Positions 10,143 through 16,438 of a stretch of 64,000 nt of DNA are shown here, piece by piece (the first letter of the stretch is position 1; every line of letters begins with the position of its first letter). Where the stretch lies: the NCBI RefSeq assembly GCF_026278245.1, contig NZ_CP111079.1:2482501-2546500 (forward strand), written 5' to 3'. The translations under genes were made by a program, and so were the position numbers. This DNA is from Pontibacter kalidii (lineage in GTDB: Bacteria > Bacteroidota > Bacteroidia > Cytophagales > Hymenobacteraceae). The notes under the pieces are model-generated. The model saw only the letters and a list, made by a program, of their open reading frames with translations. It was not told the origin of the DNA and did no database searches.

Positions 10143-10620
10143 CGTATACTTGCTCCTGGGCGGCAACCTCGGCGACCGTATTTTATACCTGCAACAGGCA
10201 CGCGAAAGTATACAGGAGCAGGTAGGCCCCATCACGCACAGCTCCAAAGTATACGAGACGGCCGCCTGGGGCAAAACTGACCAGCCCAACTTCCTGAACC
10301 AGGTGCTGGAGGTGCAAACGGAGCTTATGCCGGAAGAGGTGCTGAAACGTATAAATCAGATTGAGCAGGAGCTTGGCCGGGTGCGGCACGAGCACTGGGG
10401 TGCCCGCGTCATCGACATCGACATCCTTTTTTATGACAGCCTAGTGCAGCAAACACAGCGGCTGACTATCCCCCACCCGCAGCTGCACCTACGTCGTTTT
10501 ACGTTGCTGCCGCTGGCAGAGCTGGCTCCAGAGCTAGTGCACCCGGTGCTCGGCAAAAGTATACACCAGTTGCTGCAGGAGTGCCGCGATGAGCTGGAAG
10601 TATGGGAGTTTGCGGGATAA
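10135..10620 (+). CDS. folK: 2-amino-4-hydroxy-6-hydroxymethyldihydropteridine diphosphokinase
   Basis: Transfers pyrophosphate from ATP to 6-hydroxymethyl-7,8-dihydropterin in folate synthesis. At 161 residues it is a stand-alone HPPK. Seen: YLLLGGNLGDR near the N-terminus, VYETAAWG, FLNQVLEV, the signature RVRHEHWGARVIDIDIL (usual form R-x-x-x-x-x-G-x-R-x-x-D-x-D-I-L), and the PHPQLHLRRF loop followed by LLPLAELAPE. The start codon lies inside the end of the preceding hydrolase gene. Two Ser-Ile pairs are written AGT ATA, examples of the window-wide TATACTT/AAGTATA motif in coding DNA. Confidence 0.95.
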   Translation: MPNVYLLLGGNLGDRILYLQQARESIQEQVGPITHSSKVYETAAWGKTDQPNFLNQVLEVQTELMPEEVLKRINQIEQELGRVRHEHWGARVIDIDILFYDSLVQQTQRLTIPHPQLHLRRFTLLPLAELAPELVHPVLGKSIHQLLQECRDELEVWEFAG

Positions 10621-10708
10621 TTTATACTTTGTTTCTTTGGTATTGGTGGTGGGTAAGTGCCCCGCACATAGTGCAGATAAACCGAATGGGGTTCCGTTTA
10701 GCCGGTAG

Positions 10709-11204
10709 TTACATGATATTAAAAGTTCAGGGAAGTATTAAAGCTATATAGAACTTGAAATTAATGTTAGAAGCCTTCCATATTGATAAAACACCTATTT
10801 CAGGTATTGCTTCTGTTAGTTGATTTTAGTTTGTACATATAGGTTTTTATAGAAAACAAATGAATGCATCACTTAACTATTTTAGAATTTCTGTACTGAC
10901 AGTAGTCAGCCTAATTTATTTGATGAATTCATTTAAGATTGGATTTTGGATTACAGGAGATATGCACAGCGGTGGCCCATTTGTAGGGCCTTTATTGTTC
11001 CCACTGTTGCTCGCTATATTAACTTTTCTACTATTTATTAATAATTCCAAAGTTAGAAGAGTAACAGGATTACTTGCAGTAGCTTACCTGGCTTTAGGTC
11101 TGGCTATGTTACTTTTCATTTAATAGAATCAAGAATAACAGCATGTAACCAAGTGTATAATTCACGCGTCGGCTTCGCCTTGCTCACATTATACATGAGT
11201 ACCG
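10709..11204 (+). mobile_element. Integron-like cassette 1
   Basis: Cassette boundaries inferred from GTTACATG at 10708-10715 and its exact complement CATGTAAC at 11142-11149, which opens the attC-like site after the gene. In integron cassettes the first bases of the cassette are complementary to the start of its own attC, and this is what is seen. AT-rich against GC-rich neighbours. Confidence 0.65.
10860..11123 (+). CDS. Small membrane protein (cassette 1), unknown function
   Basis: An 87-residue protein not recognised as any family. Three hydrophobic stretches (about residues 9-30, 41-58 and 66-86) with a short basic loop (NNSKVRR) between the last two suggest three membrane helices. Composition is AT-rich and uses codons such as TTA and ATA that are scarce in neighbouring genes, consistent with horizontal acquisition. 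It is the only gene in its cassette and is followed 18 bp later by an attC-like site, the layout of an integron gene cassette. Small membrane proteins are common cassette cargo; no function is claimed. Confidence 0.7.
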   Translation: MNASLNYFRISVLTVVSLIYLMNSFKIGFWITGDMHSGGPFVGPLLFPLLLAILTFLLFINNSKVRRVTGLLAVAYLALGLAMLLFI

Positions 11205-11211
11205 TTGTAAG
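11142..11211 (+). other. attC-like recombination site 1
   Basis: R''-like CATGTAAC (11142-11149), inner arm GTGTATAAT (11153-11161), a spacer with CGGCTTCGCC, opposite arm ATTATACAT (11188-11196), and R'-like GTTGTAAG (11204-11211). About 70 bp, a normal attC length. The outer boxes follow the nnnnAAC / GTTnnnn layout, not the strict RYYYAAC / GTTRRRY consensus. Confidence 0.7.
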
Positions 11212-11740
11212 TAATGTTAATCATAAATAACAAACTACTTCCATTGGCTTTCTGAATTAAAAATGGCTTTGAAATAAATCATGGGTATATTAATTCTTCC
11301 CTTTTTATTGGGCTCCTTGATAGCATTCATTTCGTCGGCAATTACAATAGCTAAATTTGCTACCAAAAAAAAAGTAAAACTGCCACACCTTTTTTATGGC
11401 TTTGTATTAGCTGCGACTCTTTATGGAGCGGTAATAGGCAGCTATGCAATTGAAAAAGAATATTGGACTTTAAGTCCTTTATTTAGGTTCCCAATCTTTA
11501 TGTTTTTAATCCCTTTTGGAATTGCTGTAGTTACTAAAAACAGCCAAAGTAATTCCGTTAGAACAACAGCTATTTTTATTTTAATAAGTATCTTATTTTC
11601 AGGAGCATACTTTATTGCTTTCAATAACCTAACGATCGAACTCCTGGATAGATTAGGTACTCATGGGTATTACTAATAAGTTAAAAAGCACTACTTACAA
11701 CATTATGTATGGCGCGATTAAACGCGCCATACATTTACCG
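11205..11740 (+). mobile_element. Integron-like cassette 2
   Basis: Begins at GTTGTAAG (11204-11211); its own attC-like site opens with the exact 8-base complement CTTACAAC (11694-11701). One gene inside. Confidence 0.65.
11281..11676 (+). CDS. Small membrane protein (cassette 2), unknown function
   Basis: A 131-residue protein with four predicted membrane segments (about 3-23, 38-55, 68-85 and 95-114) separated by short polar loops, the first with a KKKVK cluster. No family recognised. Strongly AT-rich, with TTA, ATA and AAA codons frequent, unlike the GC-rich genes on either side. It is the sole gene between two attC-like sites, and its stop lies 18 bp before the next site. The ATG at 11281 is the first in-frame start. 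Function unknown; the context says gene cassette. Confidence 0.7.
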   Translation: MGILILPFLLGSLIAFISSAITIAKFATKKKVKLPHLFYGFVLAATLYGAVIGSYAIEKEYWTLSPLFRFPIFMFLIPFGIAVVTKNSQSNSVRTTAIFILISILFSGAYFIAFNNLTIELLDRLGTHGYY

Positions 11741-11746
11741 TTACTG
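11694..11746 (+). other. attC-like recombination site 2
   Basis: CTTACAAC (11694-11701), a perfect 12-bp inverted repeat ATGTATGGCGCG / CGCGCCATACAT (11705-11716 and 11723-11734) with a 6-nt loop, and GTTACTG (11740-11746). At 53 bp it is near the short end of the attC size range. Confidence 0.7.
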
Positions 11747-12204
11747 CAATAAAAGTTAGAAGATCGAAAAGACTCTAAAACATATCGCACGAGAAGCTCT
11801 GATTTGCTTAGCTGCTATTTACACTGCTCTGGTAGCATTTTTAAGCCTGAATCTGCATGGTGGCCGCATCACAGAAAGTGTAGAGAAGTTAAACATCCTG
11901 ATAACTGTTGCTCTTTTCATAGCTGTAGGACTGAGAATAGTAAAGAAGAACAACTTCACAGTAGTCCTGACCATAGTTGCCGATGTTATTCTGATAGGGC
12001 TAACAGTCGAGACTATTTTAGCAGATAGACTTTGGGATATGCTCAAGAACTTCATTGCTGAGCCAGGAGTAACTTTGGCTGTGATTTGTATCGTCCTCTT
12101 AGTGTGGAGCTGGTTAAAGCTGATTAGGAAATTAAAATTACAGACAGGTAACAAAGTGCAGCCTTAACCTTTGCTACGCTTCAGGCTTCGGCTGCACGAG
12201 TACG
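11741..12204 (+). mobile_element. Integron-like cassette 3
   Basis: Starts at GTTACTGC (11740) and ends at the third attC-like site. The complement of the start is only partly kept at the 3' site (GTAAC, 12148-12152), a weaker match than in cassettes 1 and 2. It holds one hidden membrane-protein gene. Confidence 0.55.
11763..12167 (+). CDS. Hidden membrane protein gene without a canonical start (cassette 3)
   Basis: The frame is open from AAG at 11760 (after TAG at 11757) to TAA at 12165-12167, about 135 codons, with no ATG, GTG or TTG in its first two thirds. The peptide is clearly protein-like: KIEKTLKHIAREA, then hydrophobic segments (ALICLAAIYTALVAFLSLNL, LNILITVALFIAVGLRIV, FTVVLTIVADVILIGLTV, GVTLAVICIVLLVWSWL) each ended by basic residues. 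ATC at 11763, followed by GAAAAG, sits where a start is expected and may be a mutated ATG. The alternatives are a true non-canonical start or a dead gene. The C-terminus runs into the attC-like site. The helix pattern recalls PsiE-like proteins only loosely; no function is assigned. Confidence 0.6.
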   Translation: MEKTLKHIAREALICLAAIYTALVAFLSLNLHGGRITESVEKLNILITVALFIAVGLRIVKKNNFTVVLTIVADVILIGLTVETILADRLWDMLKNFIAEPGVTLAVICIVLLVWSWLKLIRKLKLQTGNKVQP

Positions 12205-12210
12205 TTAATA
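12147..12210 (+). other. attC-like recombination site 3
   Basis: GGTAAC (12147-12152), perfect 8-bp arms GTGCAGCC (12156-12163) and GGCTGCAC (12190-12197), and GTTAATA (12204-12210). The outer boxes are less complementary than in sites 1 and 2. Confidence 0.6.
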
Positions 12211-12269
12211 CGCACTGTAACGGACAACCCAACAGACGCAAGAAGATATTCACAAGCAATACAACGACA

Positions 12270-12716
12270 ATGAAAACAAACAATAGTGAGGGCAAGTCGA
12301 TAGAGCCTACCTACGATCTAAAATCACAACAGTTCTATCATGGCACGAAAGCCATTCTCAAGCCAGGAGACCTGATCGAACCTGGCTATAGTTCTAACTA
12401 CGGTAAGAGGAAAAAGGCGGCTTATGTCTATCTAACCGCCACCCTGGATGCTGCCATTTGGGGAGCTGAACTTGCCATTGGCAAAGGCCCCGGCAGAATT
12501 TACATAGTAGAACCAATGGGTTCAATTGAAGATGACCCCAACCTGACGGACAAGAAGCACCCGGGCAATCCGACAAAGTCATACCGCTCTCGAAGTCCGC
12601 TCCGGGTTTCTGGTGAGATTACGGATTGGCAGGGGCACGCTCCAGAGCAGCTCAAGGCTATGAAGGAGCACCTAGAGCACCTCAAGCGACTTGGCATTGA
12701 GGCAATCGAAGACTAA
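12270..12716 (+). CDS. arr: Rifamycin ADP-ribosyltransferase (Arr family)
   Basis: Arr enzymes inactivate rifamycins by ADP-ribosylating a hydroxyl of the ansa bridge using NAD+. The 148-residue product starts at ATG 12270; an upstream in-frame TTG would only translate the attC-like site. Family motifs seen: FYHGTKA with the NAD-binding His24, AYVYLTATLDAAIWGAELA with the Tyr of the second motif, IYIVEP, and EDDPNLTDKKHPGNPTKSYR containing the acidic residue near position 88. The C-terminal region DWQGHAPEQL fits the family. It begins 66 bp after the third attC-like site, so it could be a fourth cassette, but no attC was found after it. Arr genes are well-known integron cargo. Resistance itself is not shown by sequence. 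Confidence 0.9.
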   Translation: MKTNNSEGKSIEPTYDLKSQQFYHGTKAILKPGDLIEPGYSSNYGKRKKAAYVYLTATLDAAIWGAELAIGKGPGRIYIVEPMGSIEDDPNLTDKKHPGNPTKSYRSRSPLRVSGEITDWQGHAPEQLKAMKEHLEHLKRLGIEAIED

Positions 12717-12880
12717 GAAAAAATGAGAAAACACATTAGCACCTCAAATAGCTAAACATCGAACCGCTACCAATATCCTGCAAAGTCTGCCACGGGCGGA
12801 TAGGTGAAGTTTCCAAAGCCGGAGCAGGCTATACACAAGACCATTTCATTACCCAACCACAGAACCTAATCATCTCCCAC

Positions 12881-13315
12881 ATGAGCAGCAAAAACACCAT
12901 CGAAGTAGAAGTAACCTATATTTATGCCAGCCAGCCTGAAGAAGTGTACAGCGCCTGGCTGGACGCACAACTGGCACAACAATGGTTTGCGCCGGGCCTT
13001 GGAGAGACCGAGCCGGTTCAGATAGACGCCAGAGCAGGCGGTAAATTCCGAATTGTGCAGATCCGGGAGGGTCAGCCAGTGGGGCACCATGGCCAGTACC
13101 TAGCGTTGGAGAAGCCAAACTATCTTTCCTTTACCTGGGCCATGGATGATATGGAGGACGTAGATATCGTAAAAATAAATATTCAGCCTGCTTCCGGTGG
13201 GTCTACTGTGCGGCTGGTGCACGAGATGAGCGAGGAGTGGAAGGCCTATGCCGACAGAACCAGGCAGGCGTGGCTAACCATGATGCAGAAGATGGATGAA
13301 CTAATCAGCAACTAA
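12881..13315 (+). CDS. SRPBCC (AHSA1-like) domain protein
   Basis: A 144-residue single-domain protein of the START/SRPBCC fold, of the type named after the Hsp90 activator Aha1 C-terminal domain. Seen: the N-terminal strand and helix with VYSAWLDAQLAQQWFAPG, a GGKFRI turn, YLSFTWAMDD, and a long C-terminal helix containing RQAWLTMMQKMDELI. The fold forms a hydrophobic pocket and is used for ligand binding in many settings; no ligand can be named. The gene ends 3 bp before the GNAT gene, so the two are likely one transcript. Confidence 0.8.
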   Translation: MSSKNTIEVEVTYIYASQPEEVYSAWLDAQLAQQWFAPGLGETEPVQIDARAGGKFRIVQIREGQPVGHHGQYLALEKPNYLSFTWAMDDMEDVDIVKINIQPASGGSTVRLVHEMSEEWKAYADRTRQAWLTMMQKMDELISN

Positions 13316-13318
13316 ACC

Positions 13319-13843
13319 TTGAGCATCTACCAAACCTTCGAAACCGAGCGGCTCAGCCTCAGGCCCACTTCTTACAAGGATGCCCCGTTTATCTTTGAGC
13401 TCCTGAACACACCAGGCTGGCTGAAGTACATCGGCGACCGCAACGTACGATCCGTCAAGGCCGCAGAAGAATACATCAGGAGCAGGATAATGCCCCAATT
13501 CGAAAAACTGGGCTACGGTAACTACACGGTCATCCGCAAATCAGACGGCGCCAAAGTAGGCAACTGCGGATTATACGACCGCGAAGGACTGGATGGGATT
13601 GACATTGGCTTTGCCTTTCTTCCGGAGTACGAAAAGAACGGTTACGCCTTCGAGGCAGCTAGTAAGTTAAAGGAAGTCGCTACGACGTACTTCGGCCTTA
13701 GGCAGCTGAACGCCATCACTACAAAAGATAACGTACCCTCTCAGAGACTGCTGGAAAAACTGGGGTTAAAGTATAGCCAGGTGGTAAAATTGCCTCACGA
13801 TGACGTAGAGCTGCTGCTGTACCAACTCACTTCAGAAGAATAA
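13319..13843 (+). CDS. GNAT family N-acetyltransferase (RimJ/RimL-like)
   Basis: Transfers an acetyl group from acetyl-CoA to an amine. The TTG start at 13319 is supported: TAA stands 6 bp upstream in frame, and the product then begins SIYQTFETERLSLRP, the normal N-terminus for this subfamily. Other signatures are VGNCGLYDREGLDGIDIGFAFLPEYEKNGYAFEAA (acetyl-CoA-binding region, with a degenerate Q/RxxGxG/A loop) and NVPSQRLLEKLGLKY near the C-terminus. It is 174 residues and tightly linked to the SRPBCC gene. The substrate may be a ribosomal protein or a small molecule; not resolvable. Confidence 0.85.
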   Translation: MSIYQTFETERLSLRPTSYKDAPFIFELLNTPGWLKYIGDRNVRSVKAAEEYIRSRIMPQFEKLGYGNYTVIRKSDGAKVGNCGLYDREGLDGIDIGFAFLPEYEKNGYAFEAASKLKEVATTYFGLRQLNAITTKDNVPSQRLLEKLGLKYSQVVKLPHDDVELLLYQLTSEE

Positions 13844-14003
13844 ACCCCATCTCCTTGCTTGCTCTCTTTCCCGTATCCCACATTATTTGTCAGAGCTGCT
13901 GCTTACCAGTGCTCTTTTTGCGGCCTGGTATCAAAAGCAAAGACCCCAAGACACTGAGAAAGCATACTGTTTACGGAGTAGTAGTTCAGCCACAAAAGTG
14001 TTT

Positions 14004-14810
14004 TTAGATTACTCTCTGAGTTTCTCCAACTTTTGCTGTTTCTATTGTTTGATGCGCTTTCGTTTTCAGGATAAAGTACACTGCGGGCAGCAGCAGTACT
14101 GTAACTGCTAAGCTTACGTAGTCATACAGCGGTGCTTCCTGCACATTTTCCAGCTGCCACACGCCGTTGCCGTCGAAACCATATAGCACGCGGTACATCA
14201 TATTGCCGCCCCAATGCAGGCCCAGCGACATCCAGATGGCGCCGGTTTTTAGTACAGTGTAGGCAAATGCTGCCCCAAGTATAGCAGAGAACACCAGGTT
14301 CAGCGGATCCAGGCCGGCGTTCCAGAAGTCATCGAGGGTGTAAAGTATGGTGGCCGCGAACACGTACCAGGCCAGCAGCTGACGCCTACGGAAAAAGGCG
14401 AACCAGTAGCCGCGAATGGTGATGTCGTTGAGGATGGAGGAGAAAAACATGGCCAGCAGCGCCTGGCCCAGCATCGGAAGTATATAGGCCGGCTCCATCA
14501 GCCCGGAAACCTCAAACTTTCCCAGCCTCCAGAAAGCAAAGTACTTTAGCGCATACACGCCAAAGCCGATTAAAAACCCAAGGGCCAGGTTCTGCAGCCA
14601 TCCTCTGTGCCGCTCCATCCCCAGCGAAGAAAGCCCCTGAAGTTGCAGCAGGAATCTGCTTACCAGATAGGCCAGCACAAAGAAGCCCGCCCAGTAGGCA
14701 AACCACATCGGCACGTTGCCGGCATCAAAAAAATGGGGCAAAAGGTTTACGTACAGGCTCAGCAGCACAAAGCCGAGCAGCCATAGCGCCAGCGGGGTTT
14801 TCTTTTTCAT
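14004..14810 (-). CDS. CPBP-family membrane protein with altered catalytic motifs
   Basis: A 268-residue protein with about seven hydrophobic segments and the topology of CPBP/Abi intramembrane metalloproteases (Rce1 relatives). The family signature EExxxRG is recognisable at residues 128-134, but the two Glu are replaced by Asn-Asp (NDITIRG). The second motif, normally FxxxH, reads LYTLD near residue 160, with Asp in place of His. The third, HxxxN, is intact (H199, N203 in LHWGGN). Active members need the first Glu and the His residues, so this copy is probably not a protease and may be a binding or scaffolding derivative. No operon partner. Confidence 0.75.
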   Translation of the reverse strand: MKKKTPLALWLLGFVLLSLYVNLLPHFFDAGNVPMWFAYWAGFFVLAYLVSRFLLQLQGLSSLGMERHRGWLQNLALGFLIGFGVYALKYFAFWRLGKFEVSGLMEPAYILPMLGQALLAMFFSSILNDITIRGYWFAFFRRRQLLAWYVFAATILYTLDDFWNAGLDPLNLVFSAILGAAFAYTVLKTGAIWMSLGLHWGGNMMYRVLYGFDGNGVWQLENVQEAPLYDYVSLAVTVLLLPAVYFILKTKAHQTIETAKVGETQRVI

Positions 14811-14907
14811 AGTTGAGGGCAGTATATGGCAGCAAATGTAGCTATTTATACTTTACTGCCAATAACTTATACTTTGTCACCACCCTATACCCATACTTCC
14901 TGAAAAT

Positions 14908-14948
14908 ATAAACGCCCTCCCCGGCATCAGGCCAGAGAGGGCGTTTAT
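14908..14948 (-). terminator. Intrinsic terminator after fabD
   Basis: Perfect 12-bp arms ATAAACGCCCTC / GAGGGCGTTTAT, 23 bp beyond the fabD stop, merging with a TATACTT motif. Confidence 0.8.
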
Positions 14949-14970
14949 ACTTTATACTTGCTACTGATGC

Positions 14971-15846
14971 TTACTCGGCAGAGCTAACTTCAGCAGTACG
15001 TTCGATCTTCTTCACCAGCCCCTGCAGCACCTTACCCGGGCCACACTCCACAAAATGGGTGGCTCCGTCGGCCACCATCTGCTGTACTGACTGCGTCCAG
15101 CGTACCGGGGCGGTTAGTTGGCTGATCAGGTTCTGCTTGATCTCCTGGGGATCAGTGTGCGGTTTGGCGTCCACATTCTGGTATATGGGGCAAATACCCT
15201 GAGAAAAGGTGGTTTCCTCGATAGCCTTGGCCAGTTCTTCCTCGGCCGGCTTCATCAGCGGCGAGTGGAACGCTCCGCCCACCGGCAGGGGCAGCGCGCG
15301 CTTGGCACCGGCCTCTTTCATTTTCTCGCAGGCAATCTCGATGCCCTTGTTGGATCCGGAGATCACCAGTTGGCCCGGGCAGTTATAGTTGGCTGCCACC
15401 ACCACTTCATCAATAGAAGCGCAAACCTCCTCTACTTTTTCATCCTCCAGGCCAAGTATGGCAGCCATGGTGGAGGGGTTGGCCTCGCAGGCAGCCTGCA
15501 TGGCCATCGCTCTTTTGTACACCAGCCGCAGGCCATCCTCAAAGCTGAGTACCTTACTGGTCACCAGTGCCGAGAACTCTCCCAGCGAGTGACCCGCCAC
15601 CATATCCGGGGCGAAGTCTTTGGCTACGGCTGCCTGCGCCACGGAGTGCAGGAAAATAGCTGGCTGTGTTACCCTTGTCTGCTTCAGCTCCTCGTCGGTA
15701 CCGCTGAACATGATCTCGGTGATGTTGAAACCCAGGATCTCGTTTGCCTGATCGAACAGCTGCTTTGCCTCTTCGTGCTGCTCGTAGAGGTCTTTGCCCA
15801 TCCCTACAAACTGAGAACCCTGTCCCGGGAAAACGTATGCTTTCAT
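14971..15846 (-). CDS. fabD: Malonyl-CoA:ACP transacylase
   Basis: Loads malonyl groups onto acyl carrier protein for fatty acid synthesis. Seen: AYVFPGQGSQFVGMG at the N-terminus, the nucleophilic Ser87 in GHSLGEFSAL, the Arg112 region (YKRAMAMQ), the catalytic His194 in GGAFHSPLM, and a Q/N-rich segment (IYQNVDAKP) before the C-terminal TRWTQSV-like region. At 291 residues it has the normal family length. It is not beside other fab genes, as is common in Bacteroidota. The ATG start is followed at once by the conserved first strand. Confidence 0.96.
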   Translation of the reverse strand: MKAYVFPGQGSQFVGMGKDLYEQHEEAKQLFDQANEILGFNITEIMFSGTDEELKQTRVTQPAIFLHSVAQAAVAKDFAPDMVAGHSLGEFSALVTSKVLSFEDGLRLVYKRAMAMQAACEANPSTMAAILGLEDEKVEEVCASIDEVVVAANYNCPGQLVISGSNKGIEIACEKMKEAGAKRALPLPVGGAFHSPLMKPAEEELAKAIEETTFSQGICPIYQNVDAKPHTDPQEIKQNLISQLTAPVRWTQSVQQMVADGATHFVECGPGKVLQGLVKKIERTAEVSSAE

Positions 15847-16009
15847 TCGTTGCTCGTTTTTAGTTATTCGTTGTTCGTTTCTTCCTTTTGGTAGTTGAAT
15901 TGCAAAATGATTAAACCGTTGCTTGGTTGCCTCTCAAGTATAAAGCTATACTTTGCCGGATTTATACTTTACCGACAGCAACAATTTAATCCAGATAGCA
16001 GTCAACAAT

Positions 16010-16438
16010 TTAACCCACAAACCGAGCCCTTTGCTCGGGGCTTGGCAACATGCAGGATTCGGTGCGGCCAGCGATGCGGTAGCGGTTTCTGGCCACCAGC
16101 CGGTACACAAAATTGCGGAAAGATACGGGAATAATGCGGAAAGCAGCAAGTATGGACAGCGGAAAGTCAAGGTAACCGGCAATACGCAGGGCCGCCTCAG
16201 ACTCGGTATAGACCCTGCCCGCCTCATAAAAAAGGATGGAATCCGGCAAGGGGTCAGGGATTTGGGCCTTGGGCACCAGCGCCTCCAGCACCCCCGACTG
16301 CAGGGCGGCAAAGTATAAGTCCTGGCGCTTGTTATGCTTCAGCACCACCTGCACACTTCCCTGGCAAAAGCCGCAGGTACCATCGTAGAACACGACGGGC
16401 TTCCCCTGCAGCTGCTCCAGGTCTGGTAAATATTTCAT
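16010..16438 (-). CDS. DCC-family thiol-disulfide oxidoreductase-like protein (DUF393)
   Basis: A 142-residue protein of the DCC family, named for its N-terminal Asp-Cys-Cys motif. Here it is seen as FYDGTCGFCQ with Cys22 and Cys25, followed by a thioredoxin-like segment (LYFAALQSG) and the typical DSILFYE and RIAGYLDFPLSILAAFRIIP. The C-terminal Arg-rich helix (YRLVARNRYRIAG) also fits. The biochemical role of the family is not well defined. Its ATG overlaps the stop of the upstream secreted protein gene by one base (TAATG), so translation is probably coupled. Confidence 0.85.
   Translation of the reverse strand: MKYLPDLEQLQGKPVVFYDGTCGFCQGSVQVVLKHNKRQDLYFAALQSGVLEALVPKAQIPDPLPDSILFYEAGRVYTESEAALRIAGYLDFPLSILAAFRIIPVSFRNFVYRLVARNRYRIAGRTESCMLPSPEQRARFVG

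Noticed and set aside
10640..10707. A fourth attC or an attI site upstream of cassette 1
   Set aside because: Only a 5-bp TAAAC / GTTTA pairing is visible and no integrase gene is near; too weak to call.
11819..12154. 111-codon minus-strand frame in cassette 3
   Set aside because: The plus strand encodes a coherent four-helix protein over the same bases; the minus frame is its shadow.
12171..12269. Upstream TTG start for Arr
   Set aside because: It would translate the attC-like site; ATG at 12270 gives the family-length protein.
13887..14111. 74-codon plus-strand frame
   Set aside because: Overlaps the 3' end of the CPBP-family gene antisense and has no protein-like features.
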